Assembly: GCA_032719365.1 (NCBI GenBank)
Contig: CM064862.1
Coordinates: 82,333,628-82,397,627, forward strand
Length of the DNA stretch: 64,000 nt
Origin: Prinsepia uniflora
Taxonomy: Eukaryota > Streptophyta > Magnoliopsida > Rosales > Rosaceae
Direction: 5' to 3'
Every line of letters begins with the position of its first letter. The stretch's first letter is position 1. A program made the translations under genes and the position numbers. The notes under the pieces were generated by a model that did no database searches, had not been told where the DNA came from, and worked only from the letters and a program-made list of their open reading frames with translations. Positions 26,077 to 38,595 of this stretch are shown piece by piece.

Positions 26077-26779
26077 AACAGTAATTGAGGTACTGTAGCA
26101 GTGTATGAGCCCAATTTTCGAGGTACAATCAACATATGATTTGATGCTTTTGATGTAACGAACATTTTGACACAGGTTTCGAGTCGATTGGACACTGTTT
26201 CGATAGAGTTTTGAGGGTTCGAACTGTTATGTTTCATTTTAAATACGTATTTTAATCCTGGAAAATTATGGGATATTAATATGACATTATTGGAGGCATT
26301 AGTGACCCTTAGTGGTGGTTTTTTTCACAAGATTCGTGATTCTTGAAATTTACGGAAAAACGCGCAGCTCGGAATCGAGCAGCTTGGACGGTGTGTGAGT
26401 GGATATTTGTTTTATAAACTGTTATACATGCATAGTTAATTTTTTTACATGATTGATTGCATGATTTGAGTTTCAATGATTGTATAATGATTCGATATGA
26501 TTGTTTGTTGATTTTATGGAGTATTTAGTCGGTTTTGGGCATGTTTTTACGAGAATGGTGAAAATGATGTTTTGGGCTAGGCCAGGGTTTGAAAATGGTG
26601 TTTTGACATGGATTTTGAGTCAAGGGTGATTTTATGGAATATTTAATGATTTTCGGTTGTGATTGTATGGATTTGCGTGAAATGATGTTTTGAGTTTGAG
26701 ACCCTGTTGGAAATGGTTTTGACTTGGTTTTAAGTCAAATATGGTTTTGAAATAAAGGTTTTGTATTTCTGTTCAGTGC

Positions 26780-26990
26780 CCCAGATGTGTAATGCTTGGA
26801 AAAAAAACTCGAATGTGTAATTCTTGGGTTAGTCGGATGAGTAATTCCCGAAACGTTTCGGAACGAGCGGATGTGTAATTCCCGGAGAAACTGGATGTGT
26901 CATGCCTGGTGAGTCTGGATGTGTAATTCTCAGAAAGCCTGGATGTGTAATTCCCAGGAAAGACCTCAGATGTGTAATTCTTGAACTTTA
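26780..26990 (+). repeat. ~28-32 bp minisatellite in solo LTR B
   Basis: At least six degenerate units share GGATGTGTAATTCCC-like cores (GATGTGTAATGCTTGG, GGATGTGTAATTCCCGG, GGATGTGTAATTCTCAG and others). The array lies inside the module bounded by the inverted border motifs. Confidence 0.85.
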
Positions 26991-27689
26991 AAGTGTTGAA
27001 TTGTGTTTGATAGTGATTTTGCATTCAGATATTTTATGATAATTCTTTGGAAATGGATTTCGGGAAATGTGGGCCACGGGATTATTGTGGGTCCCATAGT
27101 TTGTGATATGATATGATTGAAATCTGGTTGCTCATATGTTTTATTCTATTCATGCATGTTTTATAACTGGAGGGGGAAATGATTCGTTTTGAAATGTATT
27201 TTCAAATGATGTTATTTTTGTCCACTCACACCTTTTATGTTTTTTTTTACCTTTCAGGCCTTGACATGAAGTTCGGGGCTTATTGAGAGGTGAAGGCATG
27301 AGCGGAAATCAGTAGAGTCATCCCTTGTCTTACAGGTGCTTTCGGAACTTCATTTGAGTTGTTAGATGGGAGCAGGATCAGACACGATTATCAAAATCTA
27401 GTTGGGATGGGTCCTGTCATACTTGATTCTATACTTTTAATTTGATACATTAAGGATAATGTCGAATTTAAATGTAGGGGAGGGGTTCACAATTTTGTGG
27501 CTTTATTTTAAAAAAAAATCATTTTAAATTGTTAAAAAAAAATTATTTAAAAATAAATAAACAAAAAAAAAAACAAAACCAAAAGGCCAAATCAATAAAA
27601 AAATTCCACAAAAAAATATATTGTGTGTTTGAAGTATTTGTTTTTAAGAGTCTTAGTATGTCCTTAACTAGTCAATGATGAATTGGAAC

Positions 27690-30600
27690 TGTAACGGCCC
27701 GTCCCGAATTCTGGGATTAGATTAGTAACTAATCATGATTAGTGGGGTTAATCGGTAATTAGTTGGGCAAAATCGGACGATCGATGCAAAATGATCGTTT
27801 TGCCCCTAATCGTGGGTAAAACGTTGAATTTTAATTCAGGCGTTCAAATGGACTTTAACCGATGACCGTGACGAAGTTCGGGACGTCACGAGTTCATAGA
27901 CAGGTGGCACGTCCAATTCTGACGATCAGGGAAGAAGTTATGACCTTCGGGAGTTTGAAGGCATTTTTCGTAATTATGACGAAAAGGGGGAAAATGTTGA
28001 CTTTTTGATTGACAATTAATGTTCACACAACTCGAGGACCGTTAGGTAGGTCTCCATGCCCTGAGTACAACGACAGGCGGTAAGCTAAAAACGGACGTCG
28101 GACGGACAAGTTACGGGTCTAGAACGAGGAAGGGCATTTTGGTAATTTGTCAAGTGAGGGCAAAATGGTAATTTGGCTGTTGAATTTGGAACAGCCGTGT
28201 ATGGTTCTGTGGGAATTCCTCCGAGACAGAGCACGGGTGTGCAATTACTTATGGAACAAATTGGTTGGGTTGAGTGGCTGAATTCTTTATGCCTTGAGTG
28301 TAGGAACAATGGTAGGGGTAGTGCACGGGTCAATTTTCTTAATGCTGGATGTGGTTGGAAATGGAAAACAAGAAAAAAAAAACAGAGCACTGGTCGCATT
28401 GTATGGATTAATTGGAGTTGTTAATCAATTCATGGGACGGTTGGAGAGGGACAGAGAAACTGAGAGACTGAATTGGTGAGGAAGAACGAGGGACTGGGTG
28501 GAAATGCACCCAGAAACCCGAAACCATGTTTGGACAATTTCAAATCCGAATTTGAAGTGTAGGCCAGCCCAAGCCAAATTGAGGCTCAAAACACTCTTCT
28601 GGGACCTCACTTAGTCGATCCAAATCAAGTATTGCAAGGTTCGAAGCTTGTTGAGCTAAGAACAGACACGACAGAGTTTCAGAAAAATCGAGGATTGAGT
28701 CGTGTAATTGGAGGGGTTGGAAGATGCAATTGGGCTTGGAAACCAGTGTAGGATAACCGTACGAAGCTTTTGTCTGGATCAATTGAAGAAAACGATGAGG
28801 ATTGATGCACTTCAAGGGAGGAACAGTGGTCGGATGTTCATCGAAAAAAATCGAGCTGGGATGGACGGATTAAGGTAAGTTTTGTTGAAATTAAAGTTAC
28901 AGACCCGTAATTAGATTCATAACAAGGCTTTTAAGTGAGTCAATTGAAGAATACAAGTTGAGATTCGCAGGGATTGGAACGGGTCAAGACGCTGGTTAAA
29001 TGGCCCGTTTAGCAGGTGGCCGGGTGAAGACGATGAACAGTGCTTGCACTGTAGCAGGCGCGTGAGTTTCACGCACAGCCACTCACGGCAGCGCGTGGGC
29101 CCAATTCTCAAGGTGAGTTCAACACGACTTTTGTCCTATACATTGTAACAAACATTTTAGCGTTGATTTCGAATTAATCGGACACCGTTTCGATGTTGTT
29201 TCGAGGGTCCGATGCTTTATGTTACATTTTTAACTAACGTTTAATTCCCGGGAAATTATGGGAAATTAGTATGTTGTTATTTGAGTCCTTAGTGACACTA
29301 AAGAATGATTTCGGACAGGATTCGAGATTTCTGGAAAATGTCAGAAATTACGGGAACGCGTGCAGCGCGAAAACGGGTAATTATGGACGGTCTGTGAGTG
29401 GACTTTGGTTTTATAAATTCTATGCATGCATAACTGTTTTATATTGATTATGATTGTGATTATATGACGTGTGATTTGGATATTGGTGAATTATATGGTT
29501 TCACGCACTTCGAGGCGATTTACGTGCTTGCACATAAATCGAGGTTTTTCCAGTTTTATACTGAGTTTCCATACTTATGGTTTTGGATATGATTTCATGA
29601 AATGAATTTGAAATTGAAATGATAAACTCGGGCATGAGGCCCAATTGTTTTGGAAACCTCGGACTTGGAGTCCAATTGAGTTACGTAATCGGGTCGGGGG
29701 CCCAATTGCTTTATGAAATCGGGCCAGGGGCCCAGTTATTTACGAAATCGGGCTAAGACCCATTTGAGTTATATAATCGGGCCAGGGGCCCAGTTGATTT
29801 ACGAAATTGGGCTGTGGGTCCAGTTGATTTACAAAATCGGGCATGAGGCCTAGTTGTTTATAAATGTGATTTAGGGCCGGGGACCCTACGTGGATTTGAA
29901 TAAATGGTTTTGGAATTGAAAATCAGATGTTTAGACTTGTGATGGTTTTACGGAAATTCCGGGCAGGGCCCTTGAGATGTTTGAAATGATTGATAAACTG
30001 TTTTCCATAAACCATCTTGATATGAGGATATGTGATGGTCTCCTCCAGGTGTCTGGACACTGGGGAAGTTACGGTGCATTGCCTGCGAGGGGTCATTATA
30101 CGGAGCTACCGGATCGTATGATGACTCAGGAGCAGGATTGCTATGATTAGACGTCTGGGACGTCAGACATCTGGGATGTCAGAGATATTGACCCGGAGAG
30201 ACCCCGGGTAGCAAGCGTTGCTTATTATTATACCGTGAGATATGACGTCTGGGATGCTAGGCATCTGAGATGTTAGGCATCTGGGATGCCCAGGATGGTT
30301 TAAACATGTTTTTCCTGGAAATGGTATTTATGGTTATGGTTTTGGGCGATGGCCCACTTGGAATTGGAATTGGTATTCTGGATGTCGGATTTATATAATA
30401 TATGTTTGGTTTTCGATATTCATGGTTTTGGGTAGAGACCCACATGATTTGGTTTTACGGTTTCTAGGCTAAGGCCCTAATGGTTGTTTTTAGTAAATAG
30501 TTTACTTACTGGTTTTCGATGCATGCATACGTTTTAATGAAGGGCATAAATATCTTTGTGAAATGTGTTTTATGAACTTATTTAGTTTCGTCCACTCACA

Positions 30601-30810
30601 TCCTTTGTTGTTTTTAATGCCCTTCAGGTTGATCACCGATGCGACTGCAGTAGAGACTGGGACATTGCATGCCTCCTCTATCGATCCTTGCGCACTCTGG
30701 AAGCTCGTTGGGGCAATGGCTTTAGGTTATCCTTTGTCTGACACTTCGTGTCAGACGGGAGCATGACACATCCCACGGTAATCCCGGGGGGATTGGGATG
30801 GGTCGTGTCA
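27690..30810 (+). mobile_element. Solo LTR (D) nested in E
   Basis: It begins TGTAACGGCCCGTCCCG and ends GATGGGTCGTGTCA, with perfect GGAAC duplications (27685-27689, 30811-30815). Length is 3121 bp and nothing is nested in it. The border motif pair lies at 29392-29403 and 30590-30600. Between them are a repeat of about 33 bp with GGG/CCC dyads (29620-29870) and perfect hairpins at 30150-30164, 30166-30180 and 30276-30290. It is one of the best-preserved copies. Confidence 0.92.
29620..29870 (+). repeat. ~33-bp minisatellite of GGGC...GCCC dyads in LTR D
   Basis: Eight degenerate units share the plan (T)CGGGCnnnnGGCCCA(A/G)TTG. Variants include CGGGCATGAGGCCCAATTG, CGGACTTGGAGTCCAATTG and CGGGCCAGGGGCCCAGTTG. 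In most units the two arms remain complementary although their bases differ. Confidence 0.85.
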
Positions 30811-32360
30811 GGAACACACAAAAACATTATGGCATTTTCATATCACTTTGTTGGAATTATTGTGCTAATTGAGATATTTGAGTGTTATGACTTGTAGTAG
30901 ATATGGCTTGCAAAACTTGGTTTAGAATTCACATGTTAAAATTATGTTTTGAATCGCATAAACCTTTGTGAGTTTTTGAGCTTTATGTTCTTTCTTTCAT
31001 GAGTGTAATTCATTTATAGCTTATACATGTCTCATATGATTACTTGCAATAGTTTTAATGAAATAGAGATTTCTAGAACTTATTCATGTTAATTTGCAAA
31101 GCTTATAGTCAATACATACTTTGATTGGGGATATGATTGAAGGCACCTAAGTTTTCCACCACTCTGCCAAATAGCCATTTGTCTCTTTTGTGCGCACGAG
31201 TTACGGCACCCCTAGTTTGCCCCTTTGAGCTTACGTATAGTTTTTTTTTTCTTTACCATGCATATCTAAACTCTTAGCCTAGTATAGGTATCCTTACCCT
31301 TATGCTAAAGACTTGGTTGAAGATTTCGAAGCTAGCATACTTGAGGATGGCATGCAGATATTCTATTTAAGGTGATGATGTGTGTATGAGAATAGGCTTA
31401 TCCAAATTACTTGATGTTTTGTGTGATTTTCGAAAAAAAAAATATTGAAGGAAAAAGAAAAAGAAAAAAGAAAAGAAAAAGAATAAATGAATATGAGAAC
31501 AAGAAAGAGTTTGAAAATACGAGAAAAAAAATATGTTTAGCTCTCCGGCAATTTTTTTTGAATGTGAGTATTTGAATTGATTACAAGATGATATTTGGCC
31601 CCCACATGATCTTGGTGATGCTATGGAGGAACATATGCTCAAAATTGATCAAGTTTTGGTGTAATGACTAAGTCTTTGGAATGTTTTTTACCACCATACA
31701 TCCAAAAATCTGAATGCCTTAAGCTCCAGCCCTATTACAACCCATAAGTAAAGATCTTTATGATGCATGAGATAAAGTAGTTTTTGATATGTTAAGTAAG
31801 TTTTGTGAGTAGGCATATGGTTTGGGTTCATTTGTGGAAGTAATTCATTCTTTTCATGTGGTGTTATTTAAATGCTTTTATTGTTGATATATGTGAACTA
31901 TTCTTACACATATCTTTGAGTGAAATCCTATTTCATGAGTGAAACAGATTATGAGTGCATCTATTGTGATGTGATCTTAACTTGTTCGACGCATGCATAG
32001 ACTTAATTTCACCATTGTTTTCTCCAATTTTTACTTGTTCATGGCATGATTATATCTCTATTATCTCTTGAATTCCATATGCATATTTGTTGAATGTCCC
32101 AATGGCATATACTTATAATAATTTCAAAGAATTTGTTTAAGGGCTTTAGAGTTGTTTTACTATTTAAAAAAAAATGTGTTTTGAGTCTTTGTTTATTTCT
32201 TTTGTTTTGTTTTGCTAGGGGCCTAGCGAAGATTAAGTGTGGGAGAGTCGATCCTGGTTTAGTTGTGTTAAAATCCAATCAGGGCCTAGTTGTTTTAAAG
32301 AAAAAAAATTTTGTTTTGCCAATTTTTAGTTTGTTTTAGTTTTGCAACGGCGCCAAAAAT

Positions 32361-33997
32361 TGATACGAAAAAACAAAACATTAAATTAACACTTATTAAA
32401 AACGCATACAATTTTAAAACCCTTTTTTTTTGTAGATGTAGCATTGGTAAATAGGGATCGTTATGGACCGGGGATTGAGGGTACCTAAGCATGATTGTCG
32501 TTTGATTGGTTAATTAGGGGTAAAGATTGATTTTAAAGTCCTAAGTAGTTAAACCAAATCTAAACTAACTTAATCTATTATTTACACGTGGTCAACTCAT
32601 TCTTTATGCCTTACTCATTTATTAATTATATCAACTTCAAACTTATGAAATTCTATAACCTTAATTCTACGAGATGGTTACATATTCGTAAGTACGTGCA
32701 GTGAGACACTCACACCGCACTTTCAATAATAAACTAGAGAACGCCCAACTCATCTATCAAGCATTAAGCACCAATATACAAACATAACAAAAACTAAAAT
32801 ACTAGAACACATGAAAGATTTATACGAAACCAATATAAAGCATAAAACCACAATAAGATTAACACAAAATTCATAGAAACGATATTCATGCCAAAAGATA
32901 ACTACGAAGTAAGAGGTCGTGTTACACTTTTTCTCTGAAGAGCCCAAAGGATATGAAGTAATGAAGTTCTGTCATATTACACTTTTTCTCCTGAGTAACC
33001 CAAGGGATACGAAGTGATGAAACTCTTAAGTGAGACAATAGGGAACACCCAACTATGCCACAGATGAAGGGTAGAAGATGAAGTATGATGTAATTAATCT
33101 TGCAAAGTAATATCAATTATATAAATTGGAAAGTTTGTTCAAGTAGAATTTCGGTACAAGAATGAGCGACCATTTACAAATATCATAAACCTCTTTATTT
33201 ATAGGACAAAATTAATCCCCAAATAAATAAGAGTTTACAATTTAATTTCTAAAAGGAAAGGTTTAAACTAATTAATTTGAAGTCCTAAAGAAAAAGGTAT
33301 TCTAAATCCTAATGAAAGAATAAATACAAAACTTAATTAAAAAGTTAATAAATATTAATCCTAATTAAAAAGGAAGAATTGTGTCCTTGTCTTGCTTGGA
33401 AAACTGGGCTTTTGGAATTGCACTTGGGCATGCATGAAGATGGGTTGAGTCACAAAATTGGTGGAAGTTGGCGCATGGGCTTCGGCGAGAACGGGCTTCG
33501 CGCAAAATGGAAGTCTAGGCTGGGACACACGAGTTGGGTAAAAGCAGCTGGCAACACGCGAAAATGTCGTTGGGGTGATTTCTGGAATGGTGCGTGGAGA
33601 CGTGAGACAATGGGAATGATTCTTGGCCAGTGCATTAGGACACGCTGGAATCTGGATCAGTGGAGTTCGTGGGCTTGAGCAGAAGATTGGCGAAGTGGCC
33701 ATTGGTTTTGGATCGATGGAGTTTTGCACTTGGGCTGCTTGTGAATGCACTGGGCTTGCATGCGAGCTGGGCAGAAAACTGGGCTGCACGACCTTACAAA
33801 AATGGGCCTGCATTTTAATAATCAATTATACATTCTCAATTAGACTATTAATTCTTATAATTAGTTACTAATTAATCAATTCTAGTAATTAATATATGAG
33901 AAGAATAAAATGATATATTATGAATATAATTAAGGTTACAACAAAATAAAACATAAATGAAATTGATATAAAAAGATGATCAATTAGGCGCTTATCA
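32361..33997 (-). repeat. Right LTR of E, read on the minus strand, with TATA box
   Basis: 1637 bp bounded by TGATAC and TTATCA. Minus-strand CTATAAATAA (33195-33204) is a likely promoter. Inward, plus-strand CAACGGCGCCA (32345-32355) is the reverse complement of the tRNA-Asp primer site core TGGCGCCGTTG, so this copy acts as the 5' LTR on the minus strand. Its left part matches 18123-18500 in direct orientation. Confidence 0.75.
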
Positions 33998-34781
33998 GTA
34001 ACCCCGAGCGAGTTATAGTTTTATCCCTAATCTGGCATATGGTGTCAGATGGGAATCAGGCGCATCCCACGATAATCCAGGGGGATTGGGATGGGTTGTG
34101 TCAAGTTATCACGCGACACTATCCCAAAGCAGTTATCACATGGACACCAGCCCAAAATAGTTATCACACAGGCCTAGCCCAAAACATTTAACTCTAGGGT
34201 ACCATGCCCAAATCACGGTTTTCCAAAATCATGATAAAATCAATAACAAAAAATCATAGCTATAATATACCCAAACCATTCATTATCAATACGCATAACC
34301 ATAATCATAATGAGGTCATACTATGCCAAAAAATCAGTAAAAACATATATTTAAGCATGCATCAGAGTTATGAAAGAAAATGTCCACTCACAGTACCATT
34401 TGCTCACTCAAATCACGGGTCGTAAGCCAATCTAAAGCCTCCGGGATGCCCAGGCCTTTCTAAACCACACCCGATGGTCACTAACCATCCATATAAGTCC
34501 ATACAATAAACCTCAAAAACCCAGGAGATGAAAATGCGTCCCGAACATGTTTCCCAAGGAGAAAAACCTCCAAAACACTAACAAAATGATCTCTGATCGA
34601 CCTAAAACCATCACCATTAGATTTAGAACGTCGAAACCTTCCAAACAAGACTGGTTTGACCTCAAAATTCGTGCCCACGCACCCTCATGCGTCGGTCAAA
34701 ATTTAGCCCACGCGCGGTCAATGCTAACATCAGCTGCTGACGTCATCCTGATAAGGTATGACAGACTGCCACGTGGTAACA

Positions 34782-37459
34782 TGTAACACCCCAAAAATTC
34801 GAGGATTTCAATATTGTAAATTAATGAATGAATTAACGTTTTTACCCCTGTGAATTGTATTGCCAAATTGTTGACTTTTTGATTGGTGGGTCAAACGGAC
34901 TTTGACCAATGACCGTGGCGTAGTTCGGGACGTCACGAGTCCATAGACAGGTGGCACGTCCAATTCGGACGATCAGGGAAAAAGTTATGACTATCGGAAG
35001 TTCAGGGGCATTACCATAATTTGGACGATAGGGGTAAAAATGTTGACTTTTCGTTTGACAACCGATTTTCACACGACTCAAGGACTGTTAGGTAGGTCTC
35101 GATGCCCTGAGTACGTAGACAGGCGGCACACTAAAATCTGACGTCGGATGGCGGAGTTACGGGTCTGGAAAGTGAAGGGCATTATGGTAATTTTTGAACT
35201 AGGGGTATTTTGGTCATTTCACTCACGAATCACTGTAGCAAACCGTGGGGGACAGCGGCTGCACCACTGTGTGCGGTGTTTCTGAGCGATCTTAATAGTT
35301 TAAGCTATAATGAACTGGAAAGGGGAGATTTAAACTAAACCTTACAGACTGTATCAAAGTGGGCTGAGTCATTCTTCATCAGTGAACACCATTTTTAATT
35401 CTGGATCGAAGCTTTTCGGGGAAAAAATCTCAGTGGGCAGATTGGACTTCCACGAGCTTCTGGGACGGCTCAATTTGTATAAACAGAGTTGGATTTGTGT
35501 CTACTTCATTCTGCTGCAGTGAGTGCTGAGATTTGGAGAAAAATTCCAGAGAAACTGAGTTTCTGGAAAATTGTAGGGAATTTCGGATTTTAATTTCTAC
35601 GGTTTGTTGGACCAATCTAAACACAGAGTGAGCCTTCTGGGAGTGTTTGGAACACGTCGATATCGAAATCGAAGGCAACCAGCTACGGGTGAGCTGGGAC
35701 GGTGACTGCCGTGTTCAGAGAAATTTCAGAGCTTTGGACGGCTACTTCCAGGTAATGTTTTGTTCAATTGATCGTTCCTTCTAGTTCGTATTAGTCCTAT
35801 GATGCTCCCTGTAAAGTGAATTTGCTAATGGGTTAGAAACCAGGGAGTTGTGGTGATTGACCCGTCTGGTTGATCACGGGTCGAAGGGTCGATTGAGAAC
35901 TTGTCGAGGCTAATTAATGACTCAGAACTCTAATTAGATGTTTAGGGAAGATACTAGAATCAAAAACGAAGGAAATTGATTAGGAATTGAAGGGTAATTA
36001 TCCGGGTCATGTCGCGAGTTGAAGGTTCGAATAGCAGGGCTATCGGGTGAAGAAGGTGACACTGTAGCAGCTACAGTGTCAGGCGCGTGACTTTCACGCG
36101 CAACCACTTTGAGCTGCGTGTGAGGGCGCGTTGGGCCTTATCTCCGATCACGATCAACATGACTTTTATTCCTCTCATTTTTTTGAACATTTTTGGTGAA
36201 TTAACCCTGTCGATCTGAGATAGTTAGGTGGGTCGGTTTAGGGCCAGTTGTCTCGGGAAGCGTGTTTGGACGGTTTCCCCGAGCCAGTTTCTATTTTGGA
36301 CTTTTTGGATGAATGTTAAGGCTTTTAGTGACCCTTACCTGTGATTTGGACTGACAGGAATTGTACGATATCTCGGAACAGGTCCGTACGCGCAGATTCG
36401 CAGCGGGATCGTACTGTGAGTGGGCCCGATTTCATTAAACCCTTGCATGCATAAATGTTTTCTGATTTACTTATATTCACATGCTGGAATTAAGAAATGC
36501 TTTTGATGATCTTGAAATTGTGATTATGGCACGTTTTACGATGTTTGGGCTTGAGACCCGTCTGGTGAAACTTGAGTATGGTTTTGGATTTCATCTATAT
36601 ATATACGCATGTGAATATCAACGATTATATTTTGATACTGCACTGTAGTGATATACTCGTATTATATTGTCTCCTCCAGATGAGGTAAACCGGAGTAGTC
36701 ACGGCGCAATGCCTACGATGGGCCATTCTATGGAGAAACCGGACCGTAAATGACTCAGGAACGGGATTGCTATGTTAGGCGTTTGGGACGTCGAGCGTCT
36801 AGACGCTAGGCATTTGGGATGCTATACCTGGACTGGGTTCGTGAATTGGACTTGGGATTGAGACGCAGAGTGGCACGCGTAGCCTTGGGACTGTGACCTT
36901 ATTGGACGTCAGGGACGTCAGACATCCGGGATGTCAAGATCGGAGTGTATTGTGCATTGGTTATAATTATGGTTCATATTGTATGATTTATGGTTTTACT
37001 ATATGCCTTATGGTTATCATATCTATGATTTATGGTTTCAAATTCTGATGCATGCATGTTTGGAAAACAGAGGGGTAAATTATATGTTTTACTTATTAAA
37101 CGGTTTTATAAACTTTGAGTTTCGACCCACTCACCCTTAATGTTTTGGTAACCCCTCCAGGCTGTGCTACCGAGGTAGAGGAGGATCCTGAGGCTGAGGC
37201 ATAGATCTACTTCTGCGTACCTGAACCCCTGTTGGGTGGTTTACCCGCAGGATTATTTTTAGAGTCGTGCTCGAAACATGTACTTTTGGATTGCATCCCT
37301 TGTCTGACATCTGTTAAATTTGGATTTGATGTATAACTTTAATTTGGTTATTTATGCATTTGAACGTTTGAGGTTAAAATTGGAATGTTATTTTGGGTGT
37401 CAGACGGGAGCAGGGCACGTCCCCTTGTGGTCCCCGTGGGATCGGGGCGGGTCCTGTCA
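34782..37459 (+). mobile_element. Solo LTR (H) nested in G, subfamily A-like
   Basis: It begins TGTAACACCCCAAAAATTCG and ends GGCGGGTCCTGTCA, with perfect TAACA duplications (34777-34781, 37460-37464). Length is 2678 bp. The donor-like border is at 36416 and the acceptor at 37160. The putative acidic exon 37161-37204 reads CATEVEEDPEAEA and stop. Hairpins AGCGTCTAGACGCT (36794), GACGTC-AGG-GACGTC (36905) and GACATC-CGG-GATGTC (36921) lie between. Confidence 0.9.
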
Positions 37460-38329
37460 TAACATCTGAAAGGTGGCATGTGACAAGACCCATCCCAATC
37501 CCTCTGGATTATCGTGGGATGTGCCTGTTCCCGTTTGACACCACGTCCCAGAAAAGGGATTACACATTAACCCGCTCGGGGCTATCCAGAGTACGCAAGG
37601 ATCTGTGGCGGCATGTGATGTCTTGTTCGCTGCAACAACCCGCATCCGCGATCAACCTGAAGGGTATAAAAAACCATAAAAGCTGTGAGTGGAAAAAAAT
37701 AAACATTTTCAAATACATTTCGAAAAAATACATTTATACTCTTCACGTAAAAGCATGCATGCATCAGAAAATAAATTATTTGAAATACTTTCTAAAAATC
37801 AAGTCGTATTTCTTTTCAAATCAAAACCAGTGAATTTTTTTTTTTCAATCAAAGCCATTTCCTTAGTAGGGTCTCAGCCCAAAACCAAATCACATGGGAC
37901 CTTAGCCCAAATATCAACCATGTGGGATTTCACTCCATCATCATCATCAGTATCATCAGTCACGATTCTAATCCTAACAACGCATGCCCATAAGCTCAAG
38001 GACTGCTCTGACCGTGAGCATGCCTCTATGAACACATCACTGGCCGAAAATCTTCAGATCACCATGAATGTATCAACGATTGATCTCATATACCGCACTA
38101 CTGAGTCGAGCCTTCCTCGGCTTCCACTTCTCTCGGCTGCTCAACAGCAGGCGCATCGTGATCTCTCTGTTCCCCGGAAGCGAGAATTATCTCCAGAGTA
38201 CTCTCTAGGGAAACATAATAAAATCCGAGTCATTAAACTCAAAATCATATCATCATCAACAAGGGTACAAGCCCGAAATTTCATCAAATGGGTCACAAGC
38301 CCGGAAATAGTGTCTATCAACACTTCATA

Positions 38330-38595
38330 AATCCAGAATTCCTCGAATCCTATCAAATCCACAACTGGGTATCATGCCTGAAATATCTTTAATAAATCCA
38401 GGATTCCTTGAATCCTATCAAATTGACAACTGGGCCTCATGCCCACAATATCTTTCATAAATCCAGGATTCCTCAAATCCTATCAAATCCACAACTGGAT
38501 CTCATGCCTGAAATATCTTTTATAAATCCAGGATTCCTCGAATCCTATCTAATCCACAACTAGGCCTCATGCCCGAAATATCTTTCACAAATTCC
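38330..38595 (-). repeat. Four-copy ~64-bp tandem array in LTR I
   Basis: Units share ATAAATCCAGGATTCCTCGA, AATCCTATCAAATCCACAAC and CTCATGCCCGAAATATCTTT with scattered substitutions. The related LTR F has about two units at 22010-22135, so copy number differs between family members. Confidence 0.92.

Larger units (their letters stand above)
19199..27420 (+). mobile_element. Solo LTR (B) nested in E and split by C
   Basis: It begins TGTGACGACCCGAAAATTCG and ends GATGGGTCCTGTCA. The target duplication is TATTT/TACTT (one mismatch). Own sequence is 19199-19534 and 25468-27420, about 2.3 kb. It contains three exact 19-bp repeats (26020-26076), a GATGTGTAATTCC minisatellite (26780-26990) and the border motif pair (near 26394 and 27221). 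Confidence 0.85.
18123..33997 (-). mobile_element. Rearranged Athila/Tat-like LTR retrotransposon (E), gutted and filled by nested LTRs
   Basis: The ends are TGATAC...TTATCA with perfect GTAAC duplications (18118-18122, 33998-34002). The right LTR (32361-33997, 1637 bp) is read on the minus strand: it has a TATA-like CTATAAATAA (33195-33204) and is followed inward by a tRNA-Asp-type primer site. The left end has only about 390 bp of LTR, then an inverted copy of the LTR terminus and a second inward-facing primer site. Element sequence proper is 18123-19198, 27421-27689 and 30811-33997; no gag-pol frame survives. Typical end-of-internal motifs of this group, a GTTGGGAGGCAACCCAA hairpin and TTAAGTGTGGGAGAG, lie on the plus strand, contrary to the right LTR's direction, another sign of inversion. 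Confidence 0.8.
15306..34103 (+). mobile_element. Solo LTR (S3) nested in G and split by a retrotransposon
   Basis: It begins TGTAAGGACCCGTCCCG and ends GGGATGGGTTGTGTCA. The target duplication is AATTA/AGTTA, one mismatch. Its own sequence is 15306-18122 and 34003-34103. The join is proven by the GTAAC duplication around the 18123-33997 element. It carries an 82-bp exact tandem duplication (16445-16608). The border motif pair lies near 16755 and 18001. Confidence 0.85.

Noticed and set aside
29620..29870. Evenly spaced repeats resembling a CRISPR array
   Set aside because: Units are degenerate and contiguous with no unique spacers, and the window is plant nuclear DNA.
33361..33871. Open frames on both strands near the right end of element E
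   Set aside because: They fall in the right LTR of E, overlap each other on opposite strands, and show no domain.
37689..38330. 213-codon open frame on the plus strand
   Set aside because: It lies inside solo LTR I antisense to it, includes low-complexity sequence, and has no family signature.
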